Positions 10,427 through 22,800 of a stretch of DNA of 64,000 nucleotides are shown one piece after another. The position numbers and the translations under genes were made by a program. The notes under the pieces are model-generated. The model had not been told where the DNA came from. It ran no database searches and saw nothing but the letters and a program-made list of their open reading frames with translations. The stretch's first letter is position 1. Each line of letters opens with the position of its first letter. Origin of the DNA: Ectocarpus siliculosus (lineage: Eukaryota > Sar > Phaeophyceae > Ectocarpales > Ectocarpaceae); NCBI GenBank assembly GCA_000310025.1, contig FN648470.1:82552-146551 (forward strand), read 5' to 3'.

Positions 10427-13400
10427 CTGAGCGGTCAACACAAGACGAGTGGAGCGGGGCAGTGCTTGCACGTGAAAATGCGCGTAGGCGTTATCCTGAG
10501 CAAGGCCTAAGGAGAGGGAATGCAAGGGGGCGTCGTCGGGGCGCAACTATCATTGTGAACCTGAGGGCAGCTACCGTCTGTGACTCTTGTCGAAAGACGG
10601 ATCATTCAACACCCTTGAAAGCTTTGACCTTCATGCAGTGGTGTTCGTTAGCCAGCCCAACACACACAAGTTGATAAATATCTCCACTTTGGTCGCGCGG
10701 AACGTGCTACTTACACCTCGAACGAGCAAACACTTTAGCACACAAACCTGTGGACATCTGTAGAATATTGAATAATGCCACAGAATCAAGAAGCCTCGAT
10801 ATTGGCCGATTTAATATATTTTCGCAAAAACAGTACTTTCTTTTCGGGATCCTCACAACAGTCTGGTTCTGACAAACTAAAACCGTGTTGTATTCCAATT
10901 TTGAAGAGAACCCACACATGGTATTTTATTTTCCTAAGGAGCACAATGCGTCAGCTATATTTTCAATTCCAAAACGAAATAAACTCGGGTCCTTGGCAGT
11001 TTGGGGCAATCCATCCCTCCGTGCTGATGCAAACAGGTTCGAATTCCTTCCTGTGCGACGGTAGAGGACAATGCGCGGTTTATGAGCGTATTGGTCACGT
11101 TTCTAATTGTGATTGCAGCAAGACTGGGATTCGATCCCGGGGTCTTGTTTGCTTATTCTAACTGCCTTGAATTTGAGAGTTTTTCTTTCTGTGTGATATT
11201 TTTGTCCGCCATGCCGTGGGGAGGGATCACAGGTACAACATTTATAAGTGACTGTAACCAAACGTTATCGCGAGTCAACAACAATGGGCTTTATTACCAA
11301 AACCACTGCAGGATGTGCATAGGTTCTGCTCAGCCCGCAACGTTTTCCAAGGTTTGGCGGTATGACACCCCCGAAGGCCGCCCGGCATTAGAAGCTCCCT
11401 ATCGCTGGTGGCATTTTGATATTGGTATCGCAGCGTGCATCAGGAAACCGTGCTGGTCTATATTTTGTCAAAGGAGCCGACAAACATTTGTATGCACGCG
11501 CACGTAAAAACAAGAACGCAGAAACGAGGCGGAATAAGCAGCCTCCGCGGGGCGGGTGACAGATGTCCTTTTATTCATCTTGTTGCATTCTTTACGGGTG
11601 CAAGAGTAATCAACGCACGCTCCTTACTGCTGTGATGCCAAAGTAAACCAATTCGACGGCCACCACTGCTGTACAGCACACCACGGGCACGACACGAACG
11701 CTCATCCCAGTTGAAACCACGGACACGACCAATCATCATCCTAGTTAAAAGCGAAGAAGGTGCCCACTCGCGTCCTGGTACACCGAGAACAGTAGAGAAT
11801 GGAAAAGCCGATGTCAAACATGGGAATATTGTCAAAGGAGCCGCCTAAAACACTTTTTCTTTTTTTTGTCTTCCTTCAAATCAGCGCTCACAGCACTAGT
11901 GCCGTTTTACTCCAACCCGTGGTCACACAGAAGGGCCCCTCTCTACCCTCCTCTCCTGCGGTACGTTGTCATCGATTTTTAACGGGAGAAGAGTTCAGGA
12001 CTCTCTTCCCTCGGTGTACACACGAACTAACGCTATCCACTAGGCCGGGAGCGGAAGTGAGAGAAAAACTCACTTTGCAAGAAAAGCTCGCTTATGCCGG
12101 GATTCGGACCGCTGACCTGACCTCTAGAAGGTTTCGAGGATGCCAACTAGACCACCGGGGTGACCGGCAAAACATACTTGAATTTTTTAGACGCGCGAAA
12201 AACAAGAACAAATAATGTTTCCGTCAAAACGCGTCGGAATAATCTATCGCGGAGCACGCCGAGCACGTGGCAGAGTTGTATCCCGACCCTGTCGTTGGAA
12301 GGCTAATCCCGGGCAGAAGGGCAACTATACGCACGCATAAATTGGTCGAGATCGGAGGTATTGTACAATGGATTAATGGATGGATGTGTTCCGACGAAGA
12401 GAGAGAGATGAGCCATCAATCATCAAGTTGTCAAGTTGTTGGCGTGCGTGCGAAATGCGGCGGAACATGCTTCCGCGTCGGGTGGTTGCAGCGGTGTGGC
12501 CCGAACCTCTCAATGGCAGGCAAAAACTCGTAACACACAGCCATTCCAGCGTAAAAAGGATTGTCATTCCAGCTGTATGCATATACATATCCGCGCCGGA
12601 GCTGCTGGACAGATTTAGATTATGTCCAGCAGCAGTACAGCAGTAGTCTATCGATACAAACAAGTTGTTGTTGTTGTTGCTGTCTTCACATAAAAAAAAC
12701 GTTCCGGTCTCCACTCAGTACCTTCTAATGTCCGTGCAATAATAGTCCAACTGACGCGGACGCCTTCCGTGGTCACAAGCCGACTGCCCCCCATAGGGAG
12801 TGGGGGTACACCATTCTAAAAAACAAAGAAATAAAAAAGGGCACCAGAATATTCCTCTAAGGCGCGATTTGTTATCCAACCGAAAAGAGATCAACAAGTA
12901 GAGCTATATATCTATTATTCCAGTCGACGGAGCAAAGGACTACATGCACAACAGCATATACAAGGGCTCGGACGAGGGGGGCTACCGCCCCCCCCGTCCT
13001 TCGTTTGCTCCGCCGCCCTCCGTGTAGGGTGGACACGAAAGTTAATGAGAGACGTAAAACGCGTACCAAGTGGAAAGCTCTTGACCTGGTAGTGGAATTG
13101 GTTATTGATAATATTTTTCGCAGAAGTGGAGCCAGCTGTCAAGGCAGCTCTTGGAACACGATAGAACGGAAATTCTGTCATCTTTCAATATCCGTGGGTG
13201 GGTGGGTGGAACTTTTATTCGAATAGCCCACCCCTTGCCCGACCCTGTCTCAAATGCCGATCTCGAGCTACAGTGTAAATCTCGTGGCGCCCGAAGTATG
13301 GTTCGGTAGGCAATCGCAAACCATTACCCCTCCCCCAAGTTTCAGCAGCTTCCACCTGCTGTGGCCGACACGACTCGGCTTGGACTGTTCCTTGTCTGTG

Positions 13401-15392
13401 TCGCCATGGGAACGGCCGGTTGAACAGCGAAAGAGGGTCCTGCGTGCTGCACGCCACAATCTTTTTTTTTTTTTGTGATTTTCTTCGTGAGTGACCATGC
13501 GGCTGTTGCTGAATTGCTTCAGTCTCTGTCGCTTTGGGCTGCACGCCTGCGCGCGTTGCTCGCGTAGGCGTTGCTCGCGTAGTAGGCGATGCGCGTCACT
13601 TACTTTTCGCCTGGTGCAACAGCAGCACAATAGTTGAATAGACAGACAACAGCAGGCCTTTTTTCTGTTGCTGCATATATATGCATGGGTGGTACGCATC
13701 GCACAGTATAAATAATAAGCAGCATATATATGCATGTGTGGAATACATCGCATAAGCGTGTTGCCTTTTTGGAGTCACTGCGTAACTTGAGCCATAAGGT
13801 AGATAGCAGCATAATCTTATTTACAAAAGTGAGGTGTGTGGCAACGGACAGTTCCCTCCTTCGTGCAGCGGTGCACATCTATCGCGGACGGACTTGATAC
13901 TACTGCTGTAGTCCGTCCGTGTACAGCAGTGGTCATGTTCTTTTTTGTTTTCACTTCGTCACAGGAGATGAAAGTCCGCACTGTTCTTTGGTTGTGTTGC
14001 TGAGAGCCCACATCGGATACCGCCGCGTCCGTTACACATGTCTGACAGCCTGCGGTGGGCCAAAGGGACGAGAGTGAGTGGGTGTCTTTTCGAGAGTGGA
14101 TCCCTTGTCTGCTCTCCGCTCTCCTTTGTTGTCTACCTACCTTTCGCCGGTTGGTGGGGTCCCAACAACATCGAACTACGTCAACCGCAGGTGGTTTCGC
14201 TTCTTGCTCAGTAAGAGCCTACCCGTGCACCCGGCTGCTGCATGTGAGGCGATTTGCGCTACCTGTTTTATGTCAAGCGATGGACTTGGGCCCTACCTGA
14301 TACTACTGGCCATGCAGTGCTAAGTGACATCTTCCAACGGCCCAGAGCGAGCAACGAACAGGTTGGGTTTTCTAAAGCTTTAGCTTCAGTCTCATCTTTC
14401 ATTTCTGAAGCTAGCTGTAGCTTCAGTCTCATCGTTCGATATCCGTGGGTGGAACTCTCATTCGCATCCCCCACCCCTAGCCCGACCTGGTCTCTAGCCC
14501 GACCTGGTCTCAAATGCTGATCTCGGGGTACAGTGCAAATCTCGTGGCGCCTCAAGTATGGTTTGGTAGGGAGTCACAAACCATGACCCCTCCCCGAGTT
14601 TGAGCAGCTTGCCCCTCCTGTGGGCGACACGACTCGGCCTTGACTGTTCCTTGTCTGTTTCGCCGTGGGAACCGCCGGTTGAACAGCGAAAGAGGGTCCG
14701 GCGTGTGCTGCGCGCCACAACCTTTCATTTTTTTTCGTTTGTGATTTTTCTTCCTTATAGTGACCGTAGTACACATGCGGTGGCTGCTCAAATAAATGAT
14801 GAAAGAGAGTCTTCACAGTCCGGAAACGGCGACTATATTTTGTTTGTTGTGTTTGTTGTTGCTGAGCGCACATCGGATGTCGCCGTTCGTTACAGCCTGC
14901 GGTGGGCCACAGGGACGAGGGTGAGTGAGTGTCTTCTCGAGAGTTAGTTAATGCCTTCTCTACGCTTTCTTCTGTTGGTCTACGTAGTAGTAGTACCTGT
15001 CTCTGTCTCTCTCGCCTATCGCCGTTGGGGTCCCAAAAACATCGAACGTCAACCGCAATCGTTTTGCTTCTTGCTGAGTAAGAGGCTACCCGTGTACGCG
15101 GCTGCTGCATGTGAGGCGATGGGCGCTGCCTCTTTACTTGAAGCAACGGGGGCATGGCCCCTATACTGTTTGCTGCATGCTGTGCTATGTGACAGCTTCC
15201 AGCGCTTCAGAGCGGCGACGGTGGTTTTTGAATGCTTTCTTTTGCCACCTCCCTGAAGCCTGTCGCGTCTGGCGTCTGGCTCGCTTGTCTTTGTTGTCCC
15301 TTCTTTTTCTTTTTTTTATACTTATTTATTTTTTCAGCTTGCTTTTTGGGGTCCGCCGGTCATCCACCCACCCATTTTAGTTCAGTTTTAAA

Positions 15393-15437
<45 letters not shown>

Positions 15438-18400
15438 CTTCACATTAAAAACAGTTCCGATCTCTCTCTACCCAGTACCTTCATATTATGTCCGTACTGA
15501 TCCAACACTTGACGCGGTCGATTCCCGTGGTCACAGGCTAACTTACCATAAAAAGGTACGCTAAAACAAACTGGCCCCGAGAGGTCCGCAAGTCAATAGA
15601 AATCAAAAACAGATGTTCTTTGGAAGGGGGTGTTTACTCGCCATGTCTATGACTGTGCCCTGCAAGTTTCACAATTCTGAAGCTCTTCTGAAGCTAATTG
15701 AAACAGTAGTGTCATCGTTCGATATCCGTTCGGTGGGGAATCAATCGCAAATCATGACCCGTCCCCGAGTTTGAGCAGCTTCCGCCTCCTGTGGCCGGCA
15801 AGAGTCGGCCTTCACTGCTGTACCTTGTCTGTTTCGCCATGGGAATGGCCGGTTGATGAACAGCGAAAGAGGGTCCTGCGTGCTGCGCGCCACCACTTGT
15901 TTTGTTTTGCGTTTGTTACTGTGATTTTCTTCCTGAGTGACCGTTGTACACAACATGCGGCTGCTGCTGTACACATACTTGCGGTTGCTGCAGTACATGC
16001 TCGGAATGTGCTGCAAAGGTCGTAAGGTTATCGTCTCTGTTGTTTTGGGCTGCACGCGTTGCTCGCGTAGGCGATGCGCGTCTCCTACTTTTTTCCAGTG
16101 TCGTTGTCTGCAGCACAGCTAGTTGAAGAGACAGACAACAACAGACGGTCCGCCTTAGTTTTTTTGGTTTTGCTGCATGCATGGGTGGTATGCATCGGCA
16201 AGCGTGTTGCTTCCTCACCTTGAGTCTGCTGCGTAGTCGTAATTTGAGCGATAAGTAAGGTAGATGGCAGCACAATCTTATTTACTACGTAGTGAGGTAT
16301 GATAACCAACGGCTCGTTCGTGCAGCGGTGCGCATCTACGGCGCACGGCAAGCGTATTGAGACAGTAGTTCGTCCGTGGTGCTATGTAGTCATGCCCATT
16401 TTAGTTCTCACTTCCTACAATTGTGATAGCAACTCGACGAGTATCGTTGCGGTGCCTGTCTGAAGCTCTCCAGTTTTTTAGCGGATAATAATGTCGAGGG
16501 CGCACAACGCGACACGCTCGCTCACCGAGCACGACAAAGCTGTCACAGAGTAGATGACATATGTAAGATATCACACCCCCTCAACACTTGTTAATTTTCA
16601 AACCTCGATTACTCCACAGCAGAAAGCATGGCCGGGAGACGTTGGAAACGATAGCTTTCCGAAGACAAACGTATCGTTTGACATCCATCCTCCTCGTCGT
16701 CGTGGACTCTCATTATTAGCTGTGATTATTGATGAAAGGGGTTGTGATATATAATGTCCGCTACTACAGGTACATGCAATGCATGTGATGCATGTGATGC
16801 ATAAGAATAAGGAGCGCCCTCCTACTCCAGTTAGTAAAATACAGTCGGTAGTCCTCAATAGCGGTAGGTAGTGAGAAGAGGTTTTGGTGCCGCTATAGAG
16901 GGCAGTGATGTTATTCCTATTAGGGATTTGTACTGAGAAAGGCATTTGTGCCAAACGATTTCGGTGCCGCTTTAGAGGGCATTCCGCCATTAAGGGTACC
17001 GCTAATGAGGACCGCCGACTGTAGTTGAATTGAAACCTCTCATTACCCATCCTTGAAGAAGTCGTTTCTGAAGCAAAAGAATCATGGAATTTTTGAGCCG
17101 ACCTCACGCGCACCCAAAAAACCCGTCAGTCTTCGACCGGCACTTCTCACTACACCCATCCATGCTCATGCACTTTCTTGTGGCGAGCGACTCCATGGTT
17201 TCTTTCAAGAATCCCGCTAATCATCCTTGATCTCGTTGATCTGTTTCTTTCGTTTACAAAATGTACTGTAGTACGCACGATCACACCCGAATGAAAAGGA
17301 GACCACCAGAACGCGCTCTCCGCACGCTGGGAAAGGATCCGGGACTAAACGAATGCGGACCCCAGAAGATGCACTTTTCACATTTGGTTAGTGGCGAAGC
17401 GGACCCTCTTTTTTGTGGCTCTCCAACTGCTGTTCGCGGATGGCGACATGGCGACACAGACAGACAAATTTTAGGGTTTGACGTCGGTCTTATCCGCCGC
17501 AGGAGGTGGAAGCTACCCAAAGTCGGGGAGGGGTCGTGATTTGCAATCCCCAAGGGAACCGACTTCAGGCGCCATGAGATTTGCACTGCCGTGGCCGAGG
17601 TTATTATTCTTATTATTATTTATTTGTTTTTGTCTTCACTTCAAATCAGCGCTCACAGCACTAGTAGTGCCGTTTACTCCAACCCGTGGTCACACAGAAG
17701 AGCCCCTCTCTACCCTCCCCTCCTGCGGTACTTCGCCTTCAATTTTTAATGCGAGAAGAGTTCAGCACTCTCTTCCCTCTGTGTACACACGAACTAGCGC
17801 TATCCACTAGGCCAGGAGCGGAAGCGAGAGAACAACTCGCTTTGCAAGAAAAGCTCGCTTACGCCGGGATTCGAACCCCAGACCTGACCTCTAGAAGGTT
17901 TCGAGGTTACCAACTAGACCACCGGGGCGACCGGCATGTTATTAGCCGGCAGGGAAACACAAAAAAAAATCTTCGGCGGACCGGACCCTCTTTTTTCAAC
18001 TGGCAAACTGTTGTTAGGATGGCGAGACAATTTTCGGTCTTCCTGTCCGTCACAGGAGGCGGAAGCTGATGCCCAAACTCAGGGAGGGGTCATGGTTTGC
18101 GGTTCCCCTTCGAACCATACTCACTCGGGGCACCACGTCATGGACATGGCAAGAAAAACATACCCCCAACGAAAACTGCTGGAGTAGTGGGTGGTTGTGG
18201 GGGACCCCAAAACAATGAAACAGTCGCGGTTCGCGTTGTTCTGGGGGCCCCACCGGTGAAAAAACACCGCCACTCTGAACCGGTAGAAGCTGTAACATAC
18301 CATGGCACTGACACTGCATGCAGCGAACATTAGGGGCCATGCCCATTGGTTGACGGAAAGAGGCGGCGCCCATGGCCTCACATGCAGCAGCCCGATACAC

Positions 18401-19738
18401 GGGGAGCCTCCTACTCCGCAAGAAGAAAAACGATTGCCGTTCGTTGACGTTCGATGTTGTTGGGACCCTACCGGCGCAATGCGACAGAGGGAGAGAGAGA
18501 GGTAGACTAAAGGAAGAGAGACTCGAGAAGGCAAGGCATGAACACTCGAGAAGACACTCACTCTCATCCCTCTGGTGCACCGCAGGCTTGAACACGTGTA
18601 ACGAACGGCGACATCCGATGTGCGCTCAGCAACAACAAACACAGCAAAAGAAAATACTTGTCGTTTCCAGACTGTGGAGACTTTCATTTTTTTGTGGTAT
18701 GAAGTGGCAACAAAGAACAACACGACTATCTGTGTAGGCTAGACTAGAGGCACGACGGACGAACTATTATCTCAATGCGCTTGCCGTCGCGATAGATGCG
18801 CACCGCTACCGCTACACGAACGAGCAGACTGTTGCCAAACCTGACAACGATAACCTTACGACCAGCACATTTCCGAGCATTTCACAGTAGCAGCCGCATT
18901 TTCCGAACTGTGGAGACAATTGGTGGGGACTTTCTCTATTTTTGTGGTATGAAGTGACAACAAAGAAGAACACCACTATCTGTGTAACTAGAAGCACGAC
19001 GGATGAACTACTATCTATGCGCTTGCCGTCGCGGTGGATGTGCACTGCTACCGCTACACGAACGAGCAGACTGTTGTCAAACCTGACAACGATAACCTTA
19101 CGACCATTGCAGCACATTCCGAGCATAACAGCAGCAACCGCGGCAGCAGCCGCCGCATGTGCACAACGGCCACTCAAGAACAAACGAAAAAAAAATGTGG
19201 CGCGCAGCACGCAGGACCCTCTTTCGCTGTTCAACCGGCCGTTTCCATGGCGAAACAGGCAAGGAACAGTCAAGGCCCACTCTTGCCGGCCACAGGAGGT
19301 GGAAGCTGCTCAAACTCGGGGACGGCTCACGATTTGCGATTCCACACCGAATCATACTCGAGGCGCCACGAGATTTGCACTGTAGCTCGAGATCAGCATT
19401 TTAGACCGAGTCGGGCAAGAGGTGGGGGATGCGAATGAAAGTTCCACCCACCCACGGATATCGAACGATGAGACTGAAGCTAAAGCTTCAGAACAAGATA
19501 GTCCACAGCTCGCACACGGCGACTGACTATATTTGTTTGTTGTGCTTGTTTGTTGTGCTTGTTTGCTGATATTTGTTTGTTGTGCTTGTTTGCTGTTGCT
19601 GAGCCGACATCGCATATCGCCGTTCGATACACAACGTGACATCATGTCTGACAACCTGCGGTGGGCCAGAGGCACGAGAGTGAGTGGCTTCTCGAGAGAG
19701 TCAATTCCTTGTCTTCTCTCCGCTCTCTTCTTTTTGTC

Positions 19739-19803
<65 letters not shown>

Positions 19804-22800
19804 CTTTCGCCGGTAGGGTCCCAACAACATCGAACGTCTACCAACCCCAGTCGTTTCGCTTTTTGCTGAGTAAGAGGCTACCCGTGCATCCGGCTGCTGC
19901 ATGTGAAGCGATGGGCGTTATGCCGAGCAATGGACTTGGGCCCTACCTAATATTTGCTGCATATGTATCGCTATGCGAGAGTTTCCAGCGGTCCGGAGCG
20001 AGCGGCGACGGTGCTTTTCTTCTATGCTCTCTTTTTTGCCTCCTCCCTGAAGCCTGTCGCGTCTGGCTCGTTTGTTCTCGCTTCTTTCTTTCTTTTATTT
20101 TTCATGCTTTGTTTAATGGGGTCCCCCGGTTCCTGTGTGCTCATCGGGCGTCTTCTTGATGTCTCCCTTGATTGTTACCCGCTGCAAAAATCGAAAGCTT
20201 CAGACAGACAACGCGACGATACTCGTCGAGTTGCCATACACAATATCACATACAACCTGTACAGACTCGTCTATAGTACTTGTCTACGCCGAACGATTCT
20301 TCGGCGCTGCCATGATATGTGGAAACTAGTCTACGCTGTAACTATTGTTCAGCGCGACGAAGCACAGAGGAAACCATACTCGTGCCCGAAAAGTGGAGCT
20401 TAGAAGCTCAAATGTAAGATGGAAATCTGAACCGCAAAACAAAAAACACATAAAACTCAGGGGTAGGGCTTGACGCTCGGAGTTGAGGCTACGGCCTGCT
20501 TGCGTTTGAGAGGCAAGCCCTTCGAGAGATGGTTCATGCTACTTGGTAGTTGGTGTTGGTTGTGACGAAAGTGCGCAAGCATGCATGTTGGGTGCGTGGA
20601 CTACTTGCTGTACATGCTCGTTCCCTTAGTATGGAAATTAGAAAATTGAGTGCACTGATGAGTGCCCTGAAAACAGTACGATAGTGCGAGTCTCACCTAA
20701 AATTGAGTGTAGTGAGGAGAAGTGCGTTTCTCGCCGAAATTGAGTGAAATAATGAGCGAAATGGCACACACCACACAAAACAGCGCAATAATTCGCACCG
20801 AAATTAATGTGATGACGAGTGTGACGCCGTCTTGACAAAAATACACCTGGTGGAACAAAGAGGGAGCAGAAAGGTGTAGGATGGTACTTCGTACGTATCC
20901 GCACGCGCAAGAATCAAATACTGCGCTGAGAAAATCGAAACCGCACCAATTTAACAGCATTGATTGGTGATGGGTGGACAAAGCTCTTCACGCATAAGAG
21001 CAACCACGGATTCGTATTGATCGCCCTGCGCGGCGGAGATAGATGTATGTGAGGATGGGTGTGGGTGCAAGAAACACAACGATAACAGCAGAGCAGCGGG
21101 TGGCGGTGCATGCAGGCTGGATGGAAGACACGCACTACAACATCGAAGAGAGCTTTTTTACGCAGCAAAACCCGACATGTTGGTTCGGAGCGGAACACCG
21201 CAGTGTCTCGTCCAATCAGCGTCGCGAACCTTAACCGTGACAGAACAAAACAGCAGTGCGAACGATGCCGTCTGCAACGCGTTTCACGCTTTTGGCGGTG
21301 CGGGCAGCTCGCCGTGCACGGCGCACCCTGAGCCTGCGACGACGGGGTCTTGCTGAGAGACGGCGTCAAGCGGCCTCCGCAAAGTGGGAGGCCGGACGGT
21401 GTCCGGTGGGAGGCTGGCCGCGCCCGTGAAGTTTTTAGTCCCGATTTTAGACTAGGCCTAATTCCCCCGCTGCGCTGTGAGGCGGTGCGCTGGAGCTTGA
21501 GTGAATAATACATACCTCTACAAGGCCTCCCTCCGGAGCGGGGTAAAGAGAGCACCGCGGCAGGGGGTGATGCAAGAACATACAAAAAGTATACACAGAC
21601 TCTTTTTTCGTTCCTTCCGCACACTCCCCAAGCGGCGTTCCCGATTTTCAGGGGTGGCATCTCGATGGCCCAAACAACGAAGGAGGCAAAACCGATATGT
21701 ACCGACACGCAACAAAAGAGAAAAGTGTGACGCACACAGGTACGCTATTTAGAGCTGTATAAAGCACGGCCGACACTCTGCGTACGAATTAGATACAGGG
21801 ACCACTGCTGTATCACAACATGATTGCTTGTGGGAGGGTGATGCGATGGGCATGACATGCCTCTCGCAACGGGTTGGAGCAAAAAAGTTTTTAAAACGAG
21901 GCAAAAAGAGCGCTGCTGGCACCTACATTTGACACACAGGTTTTTTTACCGCCACGGGCATTGATAGCCAAAGCTGAGGGCATGCACAGGTCGGCCTTTC
22001 GATGCTTGTTTTCGGGAGCTGCTTACTTTCCCAGCTGGCAGCGGAATGGGGGTGCAGGGGTAGTTGGAGCGCTTTGGGTGCGCGAGCCTCGCCCATGAGA
22101 GCACAGCACACGCTGCAGCGGAGCACTCATGACAGGAAACACACACCCCCGGGGCATACGTTGCAGTTTACGTCTCCACCTTGAACAAACCCTGCTTTTG
22201 CGTCGTGATCCGACGTGCGGGGTGTACCAAAGGCATGGGCAGCGCTTAGGGTGTAGTCCCGTCATGCAGCCAATGGAGGGCGCGCATCATGTTCGGATGG
22301 CAGACGGCAGTTTGGCGTCAATAACTAATAAGACGTCCCCGTTGCGGTTGGCGCTGCACACGGAGTGGGGTCCAGTGGTGTTGGAGCCATTCCGTTTTTC
22401 GTTCATGCATGGCGAGGACAACACGATCCTGCTGGGAGGAGCAACCCTGAAGACATTTGGGACAGAAGAATACGGCAGTCTTGCTGCCCACGCGCGGCAG
22501 AAAGCTATCGCCTCCGTGTAGGGGTGGAGAATCCGGCGTTCCATGAATGCCGGCGTGGTGCTGTGGTGGTAGAGGCGCTGCAGCACAACGTACAAGAGGA
22601 GCCGGTGGAAATGCATGATGAGGCTGTGGCTCGCGCGTTGTCTCGAGGGCCCAACATGCCCATGGCCCCGGAGAAAAGGAAACGCAAGGTAGCGCTGGAT
22701 TGCGCGGTTCAACAGGCCACGAGGAACGAATGTCGCGGGCGTGTAACATGTCGCAAGAATTCCTCGGAAGGCGGTTCGACTCTTTCTGTCGGGCGCTGTT

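Noticed and set aside
11100..11160. tRNA-like T-arm (ggattcgatccc)
   Set aside because: Only a T-arm-like palindrome is present; no acceptor stem or D-arm is found at the right distance.
20914..21735. 273-codon minus-strand open frame
   Set aside because: Long, but without a domain, with erratic composition (runs of Arg/Ser/Cys/His) and located in a repeat-filled intron. It looks like a chance frame in GC-rich DNA.
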